A DNA stretch of 64,000 bases from CAYTCZ01 sp964436315 (GTDB lineage Bacteria > Actinomycetota > Thermoleophilia > Gaiellales > Gaiellaceae): the NCBI GenBank assembly GCA_964436315.1, contig CAYTCZ010000002.1, positions 1 through 64,000 on the forward strand, in the 5' to 3' direction. The translations under genes and the position numbers were made by a program. Shown here piece after piece: positions 26,270-35,072 of the stretch. Each line of letters begins with the position of its first letter. The first letter of the stretch is position 1. The notes beneath the pieces are model-generated. The model was not told the DNA's origin and made no database searches. It was given only the letters and a program-made list of their open reading frames with translations.

Positions 26270-27127
26270 TCAGAGCACGACGCGATAGACGCCATCCGCT
26301 TCCGTTATCCGTCCGGCGAGTTCAAGCTCGACGAGAGCTGACGAGAGATCTCGGCTCTCGTGGCCGCTGATGCGGACGAGCTCGTCCGCACCGAGGGGCT
26401 CGTCACGGAGACGCTGGAGAACCTCTCGGGCCAGCTCCGACAGAGACGCCGTGTCCGCGCCCTTCGACACGGGCTCGATGCCGATGGCGGCAAGAACGTC
26501 ATCGGCCGAGAGGGCGGGCGCCGCTCCCTGTCGCAGCAGGTCGTTCGTCCCGGCCGAGAGTCCTGACGTGATCTCGCCCGGTACTGCGAAGACGTCGCGT
26601 CCGAGCTCGAGCGCGAAATCCGCGGTGATCAGAGCGCCAGACCGCGATCGAGCCTCGACGACGACTGTCGCGAGCGAGAGGCCGGCAATGATGCGATTGC
26701 GTGCCGGGAAGCGCCAAGGCGCCGGTTCGACGCCCGGACCCCACTCCGAGACGATCGCTCCGGAACCTTCGATCCGATCGGCGAGGCTCGAATGCGCTCG
26801 CGGGTAGTTTCGATCGATTCCGCATCCGAGAACGGCAATCGTCTGACCACCTCCGTCGAGGGCACCGCGGTGCGCCTGTCCGTCTACCCCACGCGCCAGT
26901 CCGCTGACGACTACGACACCCGAGACGGCAAGCTCGCGGGCCAGGCTTTTCGCCGCCTCAGCGCCGTAGCTCGAACAGCTGCGGGCACCAACGATCGCGA
27001 CACATGCACCGCTCAGAGGCGCCGGGTCTCCGCGAACGTAGAGACAAGGCGGTGGATCGTGGAGTTCCGCAAGGAGCGGTGGATAGCTGGCCTTTCCGCG
27101 CCCGATTACACGCTTCGCCTCGCTCAT
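26270..27127 (-). CDS. dprA: DNA processing protein DprA (Smf)
   Basis: 285 residues. Loads RecA on incoming single-stranded DNA during transformation. The Rossmann-like DNA_processg_A core is seen in AIVGARSCSSYG, VVSGLARGVDGQAHRGAL, AVLGCGIDRNYPR and ARSRSGALITADFALELGRDVFAVPG. A C-terminal winged-helix (DprA_WH) follows from about 225. The N-terminal SAM domain of larger homologues is absent. The start overlaps the comM stop (ATGA). Confidence 0.95.
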   Translation of the reverse strand: MSEAKRVIGRGKASYPPLLAELHDPPPCLYVRGDPAPLSGACVAIVGARSCSSYGAEAAKSLARELAVSGVVVVSGLARGVDGQAHRGALDGGGQTIAVLGCGIDRNYPRAHSSLADRIEGSGAIVSEWGPGVEPAPWRFPARNRIIAGLSLATVVVEARSRSGALITADFALELGRDVFAVPGEITSGLSAGTNDLLRQGAAPALSADDVLAAIGIEPVSKGADTASLSELAREVLQRLRDEPLGADELVRISGHESRDLSSALVELELAGRITEADGVYRVVL

Positions 27128-28584
27128 CCGGCCGGGGCGAACTCGGTCGGCGATCGGTAGGAGAGCGCCTCGGCCACGTGCTCAGTGGCGACATTCTGAG
27201 ACCCCGCGAGAGCGGCGACCGTCAAGGCTACTCGCGCGACCCGAGCCCGCCCCCGGGCAGAGAGGGGAAGGGTGTCGACCGCGCGGTCGAGCAAACCGGC
27301 GGCTTCTTTTCCCAGCGCGGGCGCACCGTTCCGAAGCGCCTCGCATGCAGCCGTCACACGCACTCGGACGACATCGGATGTCTCGCCAGGCGCGCCGGAG
27401 AGCTCGCGTGAGCGAGCCCGCGGCGTCACCACGACGAGATCAAATCGGTCGAGGAGGGCCCTCGAGAGTTTCTCCCGGTAGGTGGCAAGGCGCTGCGCCG
27501 AGCAGCCACATTCCATTGCCGGGTCCCCGCGGGCACCACAGGGACAGAGGTTCATCGTGCCGACGAGGAGGAATCGTGCTGGAAAGAGCGCACGGCCGAT
27601 GACTCGGGCCACCGCGATCGACCCATCCTCGAGCGGTTGCCGAAGTGCCTCCAGCGAATTGCGCGGGAACTCCGCGAGCTCGTCGAGAAGCAGGACACCG
27701 TGATGGGCAAGGCTCGCCTCCCCCGGGCGTGGATTCGGACCCCCGCCAACCAGAGCTGCCATCGAAGCCGAATGGTGCGGAGCTCGACAGGGAGGACTCG
27801 CGATGAGAGGCCGATCGGGCGAAACGAGGCCGGCGACGGAGTGAATTCGTGTGACCTCGAGCGCCTGCGCGCGCGTGAGAGACGGGAGGATCCCGGGCAG
27901 ACGGCGCGCGAGCATCGTCTTGCCCGTACCCGGCGGGCCGGCGAGCAGAAGGTTGTGTCTCCCGGCGGCCGCGATCTCGAGCGCACGTCTCGCCCGTTCC
28001 TGGCCGCGCACCTCGACGAGGTCGGGTCCCCCGGATTCTTGAGGAGGGTCGACGGCCGCGACAGGCTCCGGCTCGTAGCTTCCACGGAGGTAGGCAACTC
28101 CCTGAGCAAGATGCGTGAGCGCGACCGGCTCCACTCCCGCCAGCGCAGCCTCGGGCGCGCTCTCAGCGGGACAGATCAAGCGCTCGAGGCCCGATCGACG
28201 CGCCGACTCCGCCGCGACGAGGATCCCGGGCGTCGGCCGGAGTCGACCGTCCAGGCCGAGCTCACCGACCGCGGCGTGGCCTTCGAGCCGCTCAGCGGGT
28301 ATCTGCCTCGAGGCCGCGAGCAGGGCGAGCGCGATCGGAAGATCGAAACCGCTGCCTTCCTTCCGAAGGCCGGCGGGCGCCAGATTGATCGTGATCCGCT
28401 TGCCCGGCCACTCGAGCTCGGCTGCGGCAATGCCGCTGCGTACCCGTTGTTTCGCTTCCTGGCAGGCTTTGTCGGGAAGCCCGACAATGGCAAAACTCGG
28501 AACGCCGCGCTGGAGGTGCGCCTCGACCTCGACCGGTCGAGCGTCGAGGCCCACGAGGGTGTGCGTGGTCGCAGACGCAAGCAC
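27124..28584 (-). CDS. comM: YifB/ComM-family Mg-chelatase-like AAA+ ATPase
   Basis: 486 residues. In naturally competent bacteria ComM is a branch-migration helicase for integrating transformed DNA. N-terminal ChlI-like domain (VEVEAHLQRGVPSFAIVGLPDKA), AAA+ core with Walker A GPPGTGKTMLARR near residue 215, Walker B VLLLDELAEFPR, a cysteine cluster (MNLCPCGARGDPAMECGCS) and a C-terminal helical domain. It is coupled to dprA, as in many genomes, and suggests but does not prove DNA uptake capacity. Confidence 0.95.
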   Translation of the reverse strand: MLASATTHTLVGLDARPVEVEAHLQRGVPSFAIVGLPDKACQEAKQRVRSGIAAAELEWPGKRITINLAPAGLRKEGSGFDLPIALALLAASRQIPAERLEGHAAVGELGLDGRLRPTPGILVAAESARRSGLERLICPAESAPEAALAGVEPVALTHLAQGVAYLRGSYEPEPVAAVDPPQESGGPDLVEVRGQERARRALEIAAAGRHNLLLAGPPGTGKTMLARRLPGILPSLTRAQALEVTRIHSVAGLVSPDRPLIASPPCRAPHHSASMAALVGGGPNPRPGEASLAHHGVLLLDELAEFPRNSLEALRQPLEDGSIAVARVIGRALFPARFLLVGTMNLCPCGARGDPAMECGCSAQRLATYREKLSRALLDRFDLVVVTPRARSRELSGAPGETSDVVRVRVTAACEALRNGAPALGKEAAGLLDRAVDTLPLSARGRARVARVALTVAALAGSQNVATEHVAEALSYRSPTEFAPAG

Positions 28585-28669
28585 CGGCCAAAGCTAAGCG
28601 CGAAATGAACTACTTTCGTGCGTCGCTTTGTGTCGAATCGTCGCCGTGACGGCGACGGAAGATCCCAAC

Positions 28670-29002
28670 TCAGTCGAAGCCGACCCGTTCAATCTGTCGC
28701 CCGATTACGGCAGCTGCTTCGAACGAGACTTCGAGCTCAGCGAGCCGCGGGTGACGAATGAGCCACGTCTCAGCCGCGCGCCGCAGACGGCGCCGTTTTT
28801 CGTCGTCGATTGCCTCGAGCGCGGTTCCGTACGCGTTGCCAGAGCGCGCCTTCACCTCGCAGAAGACGAGCCGACGACCCCGCCGCAGCACGAGATCGAG
28901 CTCGTTTCCGCCTGCGCGAACATTCGCATCGAGCACGAGGTAACCCCGGAGGCGATAGTGTCGGCGGACTCGGCGCTCAGCGTCGGCGCCGAGAGTCCTC
29001 AT
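28670..29002 (-). CDS. YraN family protein (UPF0102, endonuclease-like fold)
   Basis: 110 residues. It has the restriction-endonuclease-like core of UPF0102: GYLVLDANVRAGGNELDLVLRRG with Glu-Leu-Asp, then FCEVKARSG with Glu-x-Lys. The role is uncertain; the family is usually next to rnhB. The start overlaps the rnhB stop (ATGA). The 85 bp before comM contain no clear feature. Confidence 0.9.
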   Translation of the reverse strand: MRTLGADAERRVRRHYRLRGYLVLDANVRAGGNELDLVLRRGRRLVFCEVKARSGNAYGTALEAIDDEKRRRLRRAAETWLIRHPRLAELEVSFEAAAVIGRQIERVGFD

Positions 29003-29637
29003 CCTCCGGCCGCGGTCGCGTAACAGCGAGCGTCGAACGAGCGGCGATGGATCTCGGTCGGCCCCCGGGCCCGCACCGCTGCAGAGTGGTCGGGCGTGAT
29101 GTAGCCAACGTGCGAGGAAAAGCCGTAACCGGGAAAAAGCGCGTCCATACGATGCATCGACCGATCGCGCACGACCTTGGCGACGATTGAGGCGGCGGCG
29201 ATCACGGCGCTCCTTTCGTCGCCATCGACGATTGCCTCGTGGTCGGGTGCGGTCGGGCCCAACCGGAAACCGTCAACCAGGCAGACCTCTGCTGGCGGTG
29301 TGAGACCAGCCAACGCCTCCTTCAGACCACGCAAGTTCGAGCGATGCAACCCGTCCCGATCGATGACGGCGGGTGGAATCACCCACACGCTGACCTTCGT
29401 CGCGGCCCGAAGAACGTCTTCAAGGAGTTCAGCCCGAGCCTCAGGAGTGATCTGCTTCGAATCGTTCAGGGATGCGAGCGGGCGAACCCGATGATGGCGG
29501 AGCGTCGCGTAGTCGAACAGGACCCCGGCGGTCACGAGCGGACCGGCGAGGCTTCCGCGGCCGGCCTCGTCTGCACCGGCGACATATCGGACTCCGAAGC
29601 GACGATCGAAGGCGAGAAGTTTTCGGCCCGGCTTCAT
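28999..29637 (-). CDS. rnhB: Ribonuclease HII
   Basis: 212 residues. Removes ribonucleotides from RNA-DNA hybrids. The acidic active site begins with Asp23-Glu24 in GADEAGRGSLAGPL, continues with Asp in CLVDGFRLG and ends with Asp in VVRDRSMHRMD. Placed between rplS and yraN, the common bacterial order. Confidence 0.96.
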   Translation of the reverse strand: MKPGRKLLAFDRRFGVRYVAGADEAGRGSLAGPLVTAGVLFDYATLRHHRVRPLASLNDSKQITPEARAELLEDVLRAATKVSVWVIPPAVIDRDGLHRSNLRGLKEALAGLTPPAEVCLVDGFRLGPTAPDHEAIVDGDERSAVIAAASIVAKVVRDRSMHRMDALFPGYGFSSHVGYITPDHSAAVRARGPTEIHRRSFDARCYATAAGG

Positions 29638-29654
29638 GGGCCGCAGGCTAGCGG

Positions 29655-30005
29655 TTACTGCTGCTGTTTCTCGCGAACGCGCGCCTTCTTTCCCACCTTC
29701 GACCGAAGGTAGTAGAGCTTCGCGCGGTTCACGTCACCGATGGTTTGTACGTCGATCTTCTCGATCTTCGGTGAGTGAACCGGGAACGTCCGCTCGACCC
29801 CCACACCGAACGAGGTCTTACGCACAGTGAATGTTTCGCGTGCCCCCGCTCCCTGACGCTTGAGGACGATTCCCTCGAAAACCTGAACTCGGCGCCGCTG
29901 ACCTTCGATCACCCGGAAGTGAACGCGGACCGTGTCGCCCGCCTTGAACGCGGGGAGGTCCTCACGCAGCTGTTGCTGCTCGATGATGTCAATGGGGTTT
30001 GCCAT
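29655..30005 (-). CDS. rplS: 50S ribosomal protein L19
   Basis: 116 residues, standard length. Typical sequence throughout: FKAGDTVRVHFRVIEGQRRRVQVFEGIV, GVGVERTFPVHSPKIEKIDV and RAKLYYLRSKVGKKARVRE. It lies at the 30S-50S interface. It sits between lepB and rnhB. Confidence 0.98.
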   Translation of the reverse strand: MANPIDIIEQQQLREDLPAFKAGDTVRVHFRVIEGQRRRVQVFEGIVLKRQGAGARETFTVRKTSFGVGVERTFPVHSPKIEKIDVQTIGDVNRAKLYYLRSKVGKKARVREKQQQ

Positions 30006-30035
30006 ACAAAGGGTCCGGCGACCGGCCGCAAAATC

Positions 30036-30638
30036 CTAGCTAAAGCCAATCCGTTGGGGCGGCCAATAAATGGCGAATACCTCGCCGATGAGGTTCTCCC
30101 TCGGGACCGCTCCCCAGACCCGGCTGTCGCACGACTGGCTCCGGTTGTCTCCCATCATGAAGTAGTGCCCATCAGGGATGGTCTGAGGTCCATAGTTCGC
30201 CGAATCGCGGGAGCCTTCCTCGATGTATGTCTCCTCGATCTGAGTTCCGTCAATGAACACGATTCCCTCGCGAATCTCGACGGTTTCGCCGGGCAGTGCG
30301 ACGAGACGTTTCACGAACGTGCCGCCCGCTCCGCAGCGCTCGAGCGCCTCAGGAGGGGTCTCAAAGACGACGATGTCCCCCCGCTCCGGGTCTTTGAAAT
30401 GGTAGATGAACCGGTTCGCGAGCACACGATCGGAGAAGTCGGCCTCACAGCCGGGCAGCGGCTCCGAACAGTGGAGGGTCGGCTCCATTGAAGAGGACGG
30501 TATGCGGTACGGATTCACGACCCAGGCCTTGATCGCGAGCACCGCCGCGACGGCGAGGGCGATCGTGATGCCCCAATCGACGATCGTCCTCCACGGCGAC
30601 GGCAGGCCCGCGGTTAGTCTGTCGATCGGCCCCTTCAT
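30036..30638 (-). CDS. lepB: Signal peptidase I
   Basis: 200 residues. Cleaves signal peptides at the outer face of the membrane. One N-terminal transmembrane helix (ITIALAVAAVLAIKAWVV), catalytic Ser in PSSSMEPTL and Lys in FVKRLVALPGE, plus the GDNRSQSCDSRVWGAV box. A small Cys-containing insert (HCSEPLPGCEADF) follows the serine. The start overlaps the trmD stop (ATGA). Confidence 0.96.
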   Translation of the reverse strand: MKGPIDRLTAGLPSPWRTIVDWGITIALAVAAVLAIKAWVVNPYRIPSSSMEPTLHCSEPLPGCEADFSDRVLANRFIYHFKDPERGDIVVFETPPEALERCGAGGTFVKRLVALPGETVEIREGIVFIDGTQIEETYIEEGSRDSANYGPQTIPDGHYFMMGDNRSQSCDSRVWGAVPRENLIGEVFAIYWPPQRIGFS

Positions 30639-31294
30639 TGAGTCACAGTCCGCTCACGGCTTCGATCATGGCGCCATCGCTCAATCCGAGCGTGGTCTCC
30701 AGATAGCAGGACATCGGGAACACACCAGCCCTGGAACTCGGCGGGACGGGTGTACTGGGGAAACTCAAGACCACCATTCAGAGCCTCGGAGTACGTCTCG
30801 ACCGTACCGCTTTCCTCCTTGAGTGCACCCGGAAGCCGGCGCGCAACCGCGTCGATCAAGACCATCGCCGGCAACTCGCCGCCCGAAAGGACATACGGAC
30901 CAATCGAAATTCGCTCGGTCGCGACGTGTTCGAGGATCCGCTCGTCGAACCCCTCGTACCGCGCCGTGAGCAGTACGAGCTCCGGCTCGGAAGCCAGTTC
31001 CTCGACGAGACTCTGAGTGAGCTGGCGACCCTGCGGAGTGAAGGCCACGATCGGTCCCTTGGGCATCCCGCCGTACACGCGTTCGACGGCGGCACAGACC
31101 ACGTCCACCCGAAGGAGCATCCCCGCACCTCCGCCGTACGGCTCGTCGTCAACCTGCCCGCCAGAGAGCGGCGTGTAATCCCGATAGCTGAGGAGCCGCA
31201 GGTCGAGCGAGCTCCCGAGCGCAGCCGCAAGCGGCCTCTGTTCGGTCAGCCAGGCGAATGCACGCGGGAGAAGGGTGAAAACGTCGATGCGCAA
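30635..31294 (-). CDS. trmD: tRNA (guanine-N1)-methyltransferase
   Basis: About 219 residues. Methylates G37 next to the anticodon, using SAM bound in a trefoil knot. Conserved: RIDVFTLLPRAF, DDEPYGGGAGM, LLTARYEGFDERI, GPYVLSGGELPAMVLIDAVARRLPG and KEESGT. The family starts at MRIDVFTLFP, which here corresponds to TTG 31294. The frame remains open to 31435 within rimM but without family similarity. The upstream ribosome binding site is poor, so the start is probable, not certain. Confidence 0.94.
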   Translation of the reverse strand: MRIDVFTLLPRAFAWLTEQRPLAAALGSSLDLRLLSYRDYTPLSGGQVDDEPYGGGAGMLLRVDVVCAAVERVYGGMPKGPIVAFTPQGRQLTQSLVEELASEPELVLLTARYEGFDERILEHVATERISIGPYVLSGGELPAMVLIDAVARRLPGALKEESGTVETYSEALNGGLEFPQYTRPAEFQGWCVPDVLLSGDHARIERWRHDRSRERTVTQ

Positions 31295-31371
31295 CGCGGA
31301 TCCGGGGAAAAGGTAGCTGGCTTTCGATCTCAGTCGCGCCAGGAGCGCTCTCGACCTAAGTGCCCCCGGTA

Positions 31372-31839
31372 CTAGGGGACAAATCCCGACGCGACGACGA
31401 TCCGGCCCGTCGTCAGATCGATCCTTTGAACACATTCGGCGACCATGGGGAGCAGCTCGCCAGAATCGAGCTCGAGTACGTCGTTCGCCACTCCAGGCGT
31501 GACGTCTTTCACTGTCCCCAGTGTGCGGCCGTCTTCTCCCTCAACTCGGAGGCCGACAAGCTGGAAGACGTAGTACGAATCTTCATCGAGCGCTGGGAGC
31601 TCGGAGGCTCGGATCTCAATCCACTGTCCCTGCTCGGTCTCTTGGTCAAGCTGAATCACCGGGCGGCCACCGGCGAGCTTGGACGTCACGACTCGGGCGG
31701 GTTTCCCGGCGACGTAAACGGTGGTGCCGACGGCGAACCGCGCGGAGTCCTCACTCGCATCCTCGACGACGAAGGCGCCCTCGAGCCCGTGCGTGCGGCC
31801 CACCCGGCCGATCCGCACCCAGGTGTCTTCGTCACCCAT
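31372..31839 (-). CDS. rimM: Ribosome maturation factor RimM
   Basis: 155 residues. Assists 16S rRNA 3'-domain processing with S19. The N-terminal barrel begins VRIGRVGRTHGLEGAFVV; the C-terminal PRC-barrel includes YYVFQLVGLRVEGEDGRTLGTV and NDVLELDSGELLPMV. ATG 31839 matches the family start; the open frame extends to 31887 without similarity. It lies 11 bp after khpA. Confidence 0.95.
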   Translation of the reverse strand: MGDEDTWVRIGRVGRTHGLEGAFVVEDASEDSARFAVGTTVYVAGKPARVVTSKLAGGRPVIQLDQETEQGQWIEIRASELPALDEDSYYVFQLVGLRVEGEDGRTLGTVKDVTPGVANDVLELDSGELLPMVAECVQRIDLTTGRIVVASGFVP

Positions 31840-31850
31840 GGCCGCCGACG

Positions 31851-32081
31851 CTATTCGACGATCTCGAGGTACCGTCGCTCGCCGCACCGAACTCCGCTTG
31901 CTCGTACGAGCGTCCGGAGCGCTCTGGCGACTCGACCGTGTCGTCCGATGACCTTTCCGAGGTCGTCCGAGGCAACGTGGAGTTCGAGAATCACCGCATC
32001 GTCCCGCTCCGAGCGTTCAACGCGGACGTCGTCGGGCGAGTCCACGAGTTGCCGTGCGAGGTACTGGAGCAGCTCCTCCAC
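31851..32081 (-). CDS. khpA: KhpA-type KH-domain RNA-binding protein
   Basis: 76 residues with one type II KH domain; the GxxG loop is VIGRHGRVARALR. It begins ELLQYLARQLVDSPDDVRVE, as KhpA/YlqC proteins do. GTG 32081 places the start where the family starts. The frame is open to 32198, overlapping rpsP, but that extension has no similarity. KhpA acts with KhpB in RNA binding and envelope growth in other bacteria. It sits between rpsP and rimM, the standard place. Confidence 0.9.
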   Translation of the reverse strand: MEELLQYLARQLVDSPDDVRVERSERDDAVILELHVASDDLGKVIGRHGRVARALRTLVRASGVRCGERRYLEIVE

Positions 32082-32119
32082 TACGGTCTTGTGTGCGATG
32101 CCGCAAGCGCCATGATCAG

Positions 32120-32368
32120 CTAGGCGCCGAGCTCGACTCCCTCGGCCTTGAGGAGCTTTCGAACGGCATCGCTCGGTTGGGCGCCCTTCGAGACCCACTC
32201 GCGAATTCGCTCCTCTTCGAGATCGATCGTGGACGGGTCCGTCTGGGGGTTGTACCGACCGACGATCTCGAGGAACTTCCCGTCGCGCGGTGACCGTGAG
32301 TCAGCCACCACGACGCGGTAGATCGGATTCTTCTTCGACCCGACTCGGGCCAGTCTGATTCGTACCAA
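32120..32368 (-). CDS. rpsP: 30S ribosomal protein S16
   Basis: 82 residues. MVRIRLARVGSKKNPIYRVVVADSRSPRDGKFLEIVGRYNP is unmistakable, and the C-terminal helix follows. First gene of the rpsP-khpA-rimM-trmD-lepB-rplS run, 41 bp after ffh. Confidence 0.98.
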   Translation of the reverse strand: MVRIRLARVGSKKNPIYRVVVADSRSPRDGKFLEIVGRYNPQTDPSTIDLEEERIREWVSKGAQPSDAVRKLLKAEGVELGA

Positions 32369-32409
32369 GCTCTCCTCCGTCCTCGTCTAAGCAATCCCGC
32401 GTGGATTCC

Positions 32410-33753
32410 TCAACGTGTTCTCCCCTTCATCTGTTGGGCCATGATCGACTGGATGTTCGGCGTCTTTCCCTGACTCATCTGCTTCATCATCTTCGCCATC
32501 TGCTTCCGGGCTTGCAGGAGCTGATTGACCTGTTGGACCGACGTGCCGCTTCCGTTGGCGATTCTCGCCCTCCGCGAGCCGTTGATGATCTCCGGACGCC
32601 GGCGCTCCTCAGCCGTCATCGAGAGCACGATCGCCTCGACACGCCCGAGATCGCGATCGTTGAAGTCGACGCCTTGGAGCTGCTTGCCCAGGCCAGGAAC
32701 CATCGAGAGCATGCTCTTCACCGGGCCCATTCGCCGCATCATCTTGTACGCGGAAAGGAAGTCGTCGAACGTGAACTGGCCCTTCTTTAGACGCCGCTCC
32801 ATCTCCGCTTGCTCGTCCTCCTCGGCGGCAGCCTCGGCGCGCTCGATGAGCGTCAGGACGTCTCCCATCCCGAGGATCCGGGAAGCCATGCGGTCCGGAT
32901 GGAAATACTCGATGTCGCCGAGCTTCTCGCCGGTCGAGGCGAGCTTGATCGGCTTGCCAGTGACCGCCTTCACGGAGAGCGCAGCGCCACCGCGCGCGTC
33001 TCCGTCGAGCTTCGTGAGAACGACGCCGTCGAAGTCGACATGCTCAGAGAAGGTCTCCGCGACGGCGACCGCGTCCTGACCGGTCATCGAGTCGAGCACC
33101 AGCAAGACGTTGTGCGGCTTGGTCTCATTCCGTACCCGGACGAGCTGGTCCATCATCTCCGCATCGATGTGCAGGCGACCGGCCGTATCGACGATCACAA
33201 CGTCCCGACCTTGCGCCCGGGCCTGTTCCATACCCGTTGCGGCGACCTTGACCGGATCCTTCTCCTTCCGATCGAGGTAGACCGGAATCTGGATCTGCTT
33301 GCCAAGCTGTTCGAGCTGATCGATCGCCGCCGGTCGCTGGAGATCGCAGGCGACAACCGCGGGAGTTCGATTCTCCTTGCGGAGCAAGAGAGCGATCTTC
33401 GCGGCGCCGGTCGTCTTTCCCGAGCCCTGAAGGCCGGCGAGCAAGATTACCGTCGGTGGACGTCCGGAGAAGGCGAGCTTTGAGCTGCCGGAGCCCATCA
33501 GCTCTGTGAGCTCCTCGTGGACGATCTTGACCACTTGTTGCCCGGGCGTGAGGCTCTTCATAACCTCCTCGCCGAGCGCGCGCTCCTTCACCTTCGCCAC
33601 AAAGTCCTTGACGACCTGGAAGTTGACGTCCGCCTCCAGAAGCGACAGTCGGATTTCGCGCATCGCGGCGGAGAGATCTTCCTCGGTGAGCTTGCCTCGG
33701 CCTTTCAGATCGCCGAGCGTGCCCTGGAGCTTGTCTGAGAGTGAGTCGAACAC
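32410..33753 (-). CDS. ffh: Signal recognition particle protein Ffh
   Basis: 447 residues. GTPase of the SRP that binds signal peptides. N domain, then the G domain with P-loop GLQGSGKTTGAAK near 107, VDTAGRLHIDAEMM, and TKLDGDARGGAALS. The M domain has the RNA-binding segment GSRRARIANGSGTSVQQVNQLL and a methionine-rich tail. Its partner ftsY is just upstream, separated by a 350-bp spacer. Confidence 0.98.
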   Translation of the reverse strand: MFDSLSDKLQGTLGDLKGRGKLTEEDLSAAMREIRLSLLEADVNFQVVKDFVAKVKERALGEEVMKSLTPGQQVVKIVHEELTELMGSGSSKLAFSGRPPTVILLAGLQGSGKTTGAAKIALLLRKENRTPAVVACDLQRPAAIDQLEQLGKQIQIPVYLDRKEKDPVKVAATGMEQARAQGRDVVIVDTAGRLHIDAEMMDQLVRVRNETKPHNVLLVLDSMTGQDAVAVAETFSEHVDFDGVVLTKLDGDARGGAALSVKAVTGKPIKLASTGEKLGDIEYFHPDRMASRILGMGDVLTLIERAEAAAEEDEQAEMERRLKKGQFTFDDFLSAYKMMRRMGPVKSMLSMVPGLGKQLQGVDFNDRDLGRVEAIVLSMTAEERRRPEIINGSRRARIANGSGTSVQQVNQLLQARKQMAKMMKQMSQGKTPNIQSIMAQQMKGRTR

Positions 33754-34103
33754 GGGCAGCCCGGAGTGTAGCTAGTGGTCAAAGGCCCGCTTGGCCGGTC
33801 GAGAGGTCCTCGCCGCTAGGCGCAGGCGATCAGGCGAAGGCCCGCCGTTCGGCAAACGGCAGCGGCATCGTGAGGTAACCACGCCCACCTTCTTGGGGCA
33901 CCCCTCTCCCACCACCCGGCGTCGAGCCTAACGAAGAAACTCGCGCGCGTGTGAGACCGATTGCGGCGAAAGTGAGAATTCTCGACCGTCCGGCCGGCGG
34001 GCGTCCTCAGCACGTGGCCTGACACCGCGGTTCGGCGGACCACTTTGACCCGAGAGACACCGACGACTGTTGACACGTTGGCACCGGCCGGCGCCGCCCA
34101 CAG
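33754..34103. other. 350-bp unexplained spacer between ftsY and ffh
   Basis: Unusually large for this packed block. An 86-codon minus-strand frame (33816-34076) is open but resembles no family, is rich in Arg/Trp/Cys and has no good start signal. One hairpin is clear: CCGCCGTT at 33841-33848 pairs with AACGGCAGCGG at 33854-33864, with a bulged A. The SRP RNA apical motif (GGAAGG with AGCAG) was looked for because of the SRP neighbours and not found. A promoter for ffh-rpsP is expected here. Confidence 0.4.
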
Positions 34104-35072
34104 CTACTCCACCGAGACGAGCGCGCGCGCGAAGTCGCCCGGATCGAACGGCTGAAGATCGTCGAGCGTCTCACCGATCCCGACGAGCTTCACGGGGAGT
34201 CCCAACTCAAAGCTGATCGCCAGCGCGACCCCGCCTTTGGCCGAGCCGTCGAGCTTGGTCAGAGCGACGCCTGTCACATCGACGACCTCTCCGAACAGTC
34301 GAGCCTGTTGAAGACCGTTCTGGCCCGTCGTCGCGTCAATGACGAGCAACGTCTCGTTCGGCGCGCGCTCTAGCCGACTCTCGATCACTCGTCGGATCTT
34401 GGACAGCTCCTCCATGAGATTGGTCTGTGTGTGAAGCCGGCCGGCCGTGTCGACGATCACGACATTGCGACCGCGCGCTTCGGCAGCTTCGATCGCGTCG
34501 AAGGCGACCGACGCCGGATCCGCACCCCGGGTGGAGCCCACGAAATCGGCCTCTGCGCGCTGTGCCCAGATCTCGAGCTGTTCCTCTGCGGCAGCCCGGA
34601 AGGTATCGGCAGCCGCGACGATGACCGTCCGGCCGGACTCGTTCAACCGACTCGCGAGCTTTCCGATCGTGGTCGTTTTCCCGGTCCCGTTGACGCCGAC
34701 AACAAGCACGACGCTCGGCTCTGCCCGGACGTCCAGCTGCACCGGCCCCGCAGGGGACACGAGATCGGTGACGATCTCTTCAAGACCTTCGACGAACTCT
34801 GCCTGCGTTGCGGGCTCGCGCGCTTCGAGCCGCTGCACGATCTCGACGGTGGCGGGCACGCCGCAGTCAGCGGCAATCAGAGCTTCCTCGATCCGTTCCC
34901 AGACCTCCTCATCGCCCGGGTCGAACACCGCCGACGACAACTCGCGGGTGAGGGCCTGACGGCTAGTCGACAACGAGTCGCGTAACCGGCGGAACCAGCC
35001 GCCGCGCTGCTCCTCCTCAACTTCCTCGACAGAGCCGTTGTCGCCGAGGAACTCCGCCCAGCTTCGTGTCAC
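34104..35072 (-). CDS. ftsY: SRP receptor FtsY
   Basis: 322 residues. Membrane-associated GTPase partner of Ffh. NG domain with GVNGTGKTTTIGKLA near 128, DTFRAAAEEQLEIWA, VDTAGRLHTQTNLMEEL and TKLDGSAKGGVAL. A short acidic N-terminal tail (EEVEEEQRGG) stands in for the long A domain of E. coli. Its start overlaps the smc stop (ATGA). Confidence 0.97.
   Translation of the reverse strand: MTRSWAEFLGDNGSVEEVEEEQRGGWFRRLRDSLSTSRQALTRELSSAVFDPGDEEVWERIEEALIAADCGVPATVEIVQRLEAREPATQAEFVEGLEEIVTDLVSPAGPVQLDVRAEPSVVLVVGVNGTGKTTTIGKLASRLNESGRTVIVAAADTFRAAAEEQLEIWAQRAEADFVGSTRGADPASVAFDAIEAAEARGRNVVIVDTAGRLHTQTNLMEELSKIRRVIESRLERAPNETLLVIDATTGQNGLQQARLFGEVVDVTGVALTKLDGSAKGGVALAISFELGLPVKLVGIGETLDDLQPFDPGDFARALVSVE

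Noticed and set aside
33360..33380. tRNA-like T-arm (GGAGTTCGATTCTCC)
   Set aside because: It lies inside the ffh coding sequence and no other tRNA arms surround it.
33816..34076. 86-codon minus-strand frame between ftsY and ffh
   Set aside because: No similarity to a known family, odd composition and no start signal; kept only as part of an unexplained spacer.
33754..34103. SRP RNA (ffs) next to ffh and ftsY
   Set aside because: The conserved GGAAGG / AGCAG apical loop is absent on both strands.
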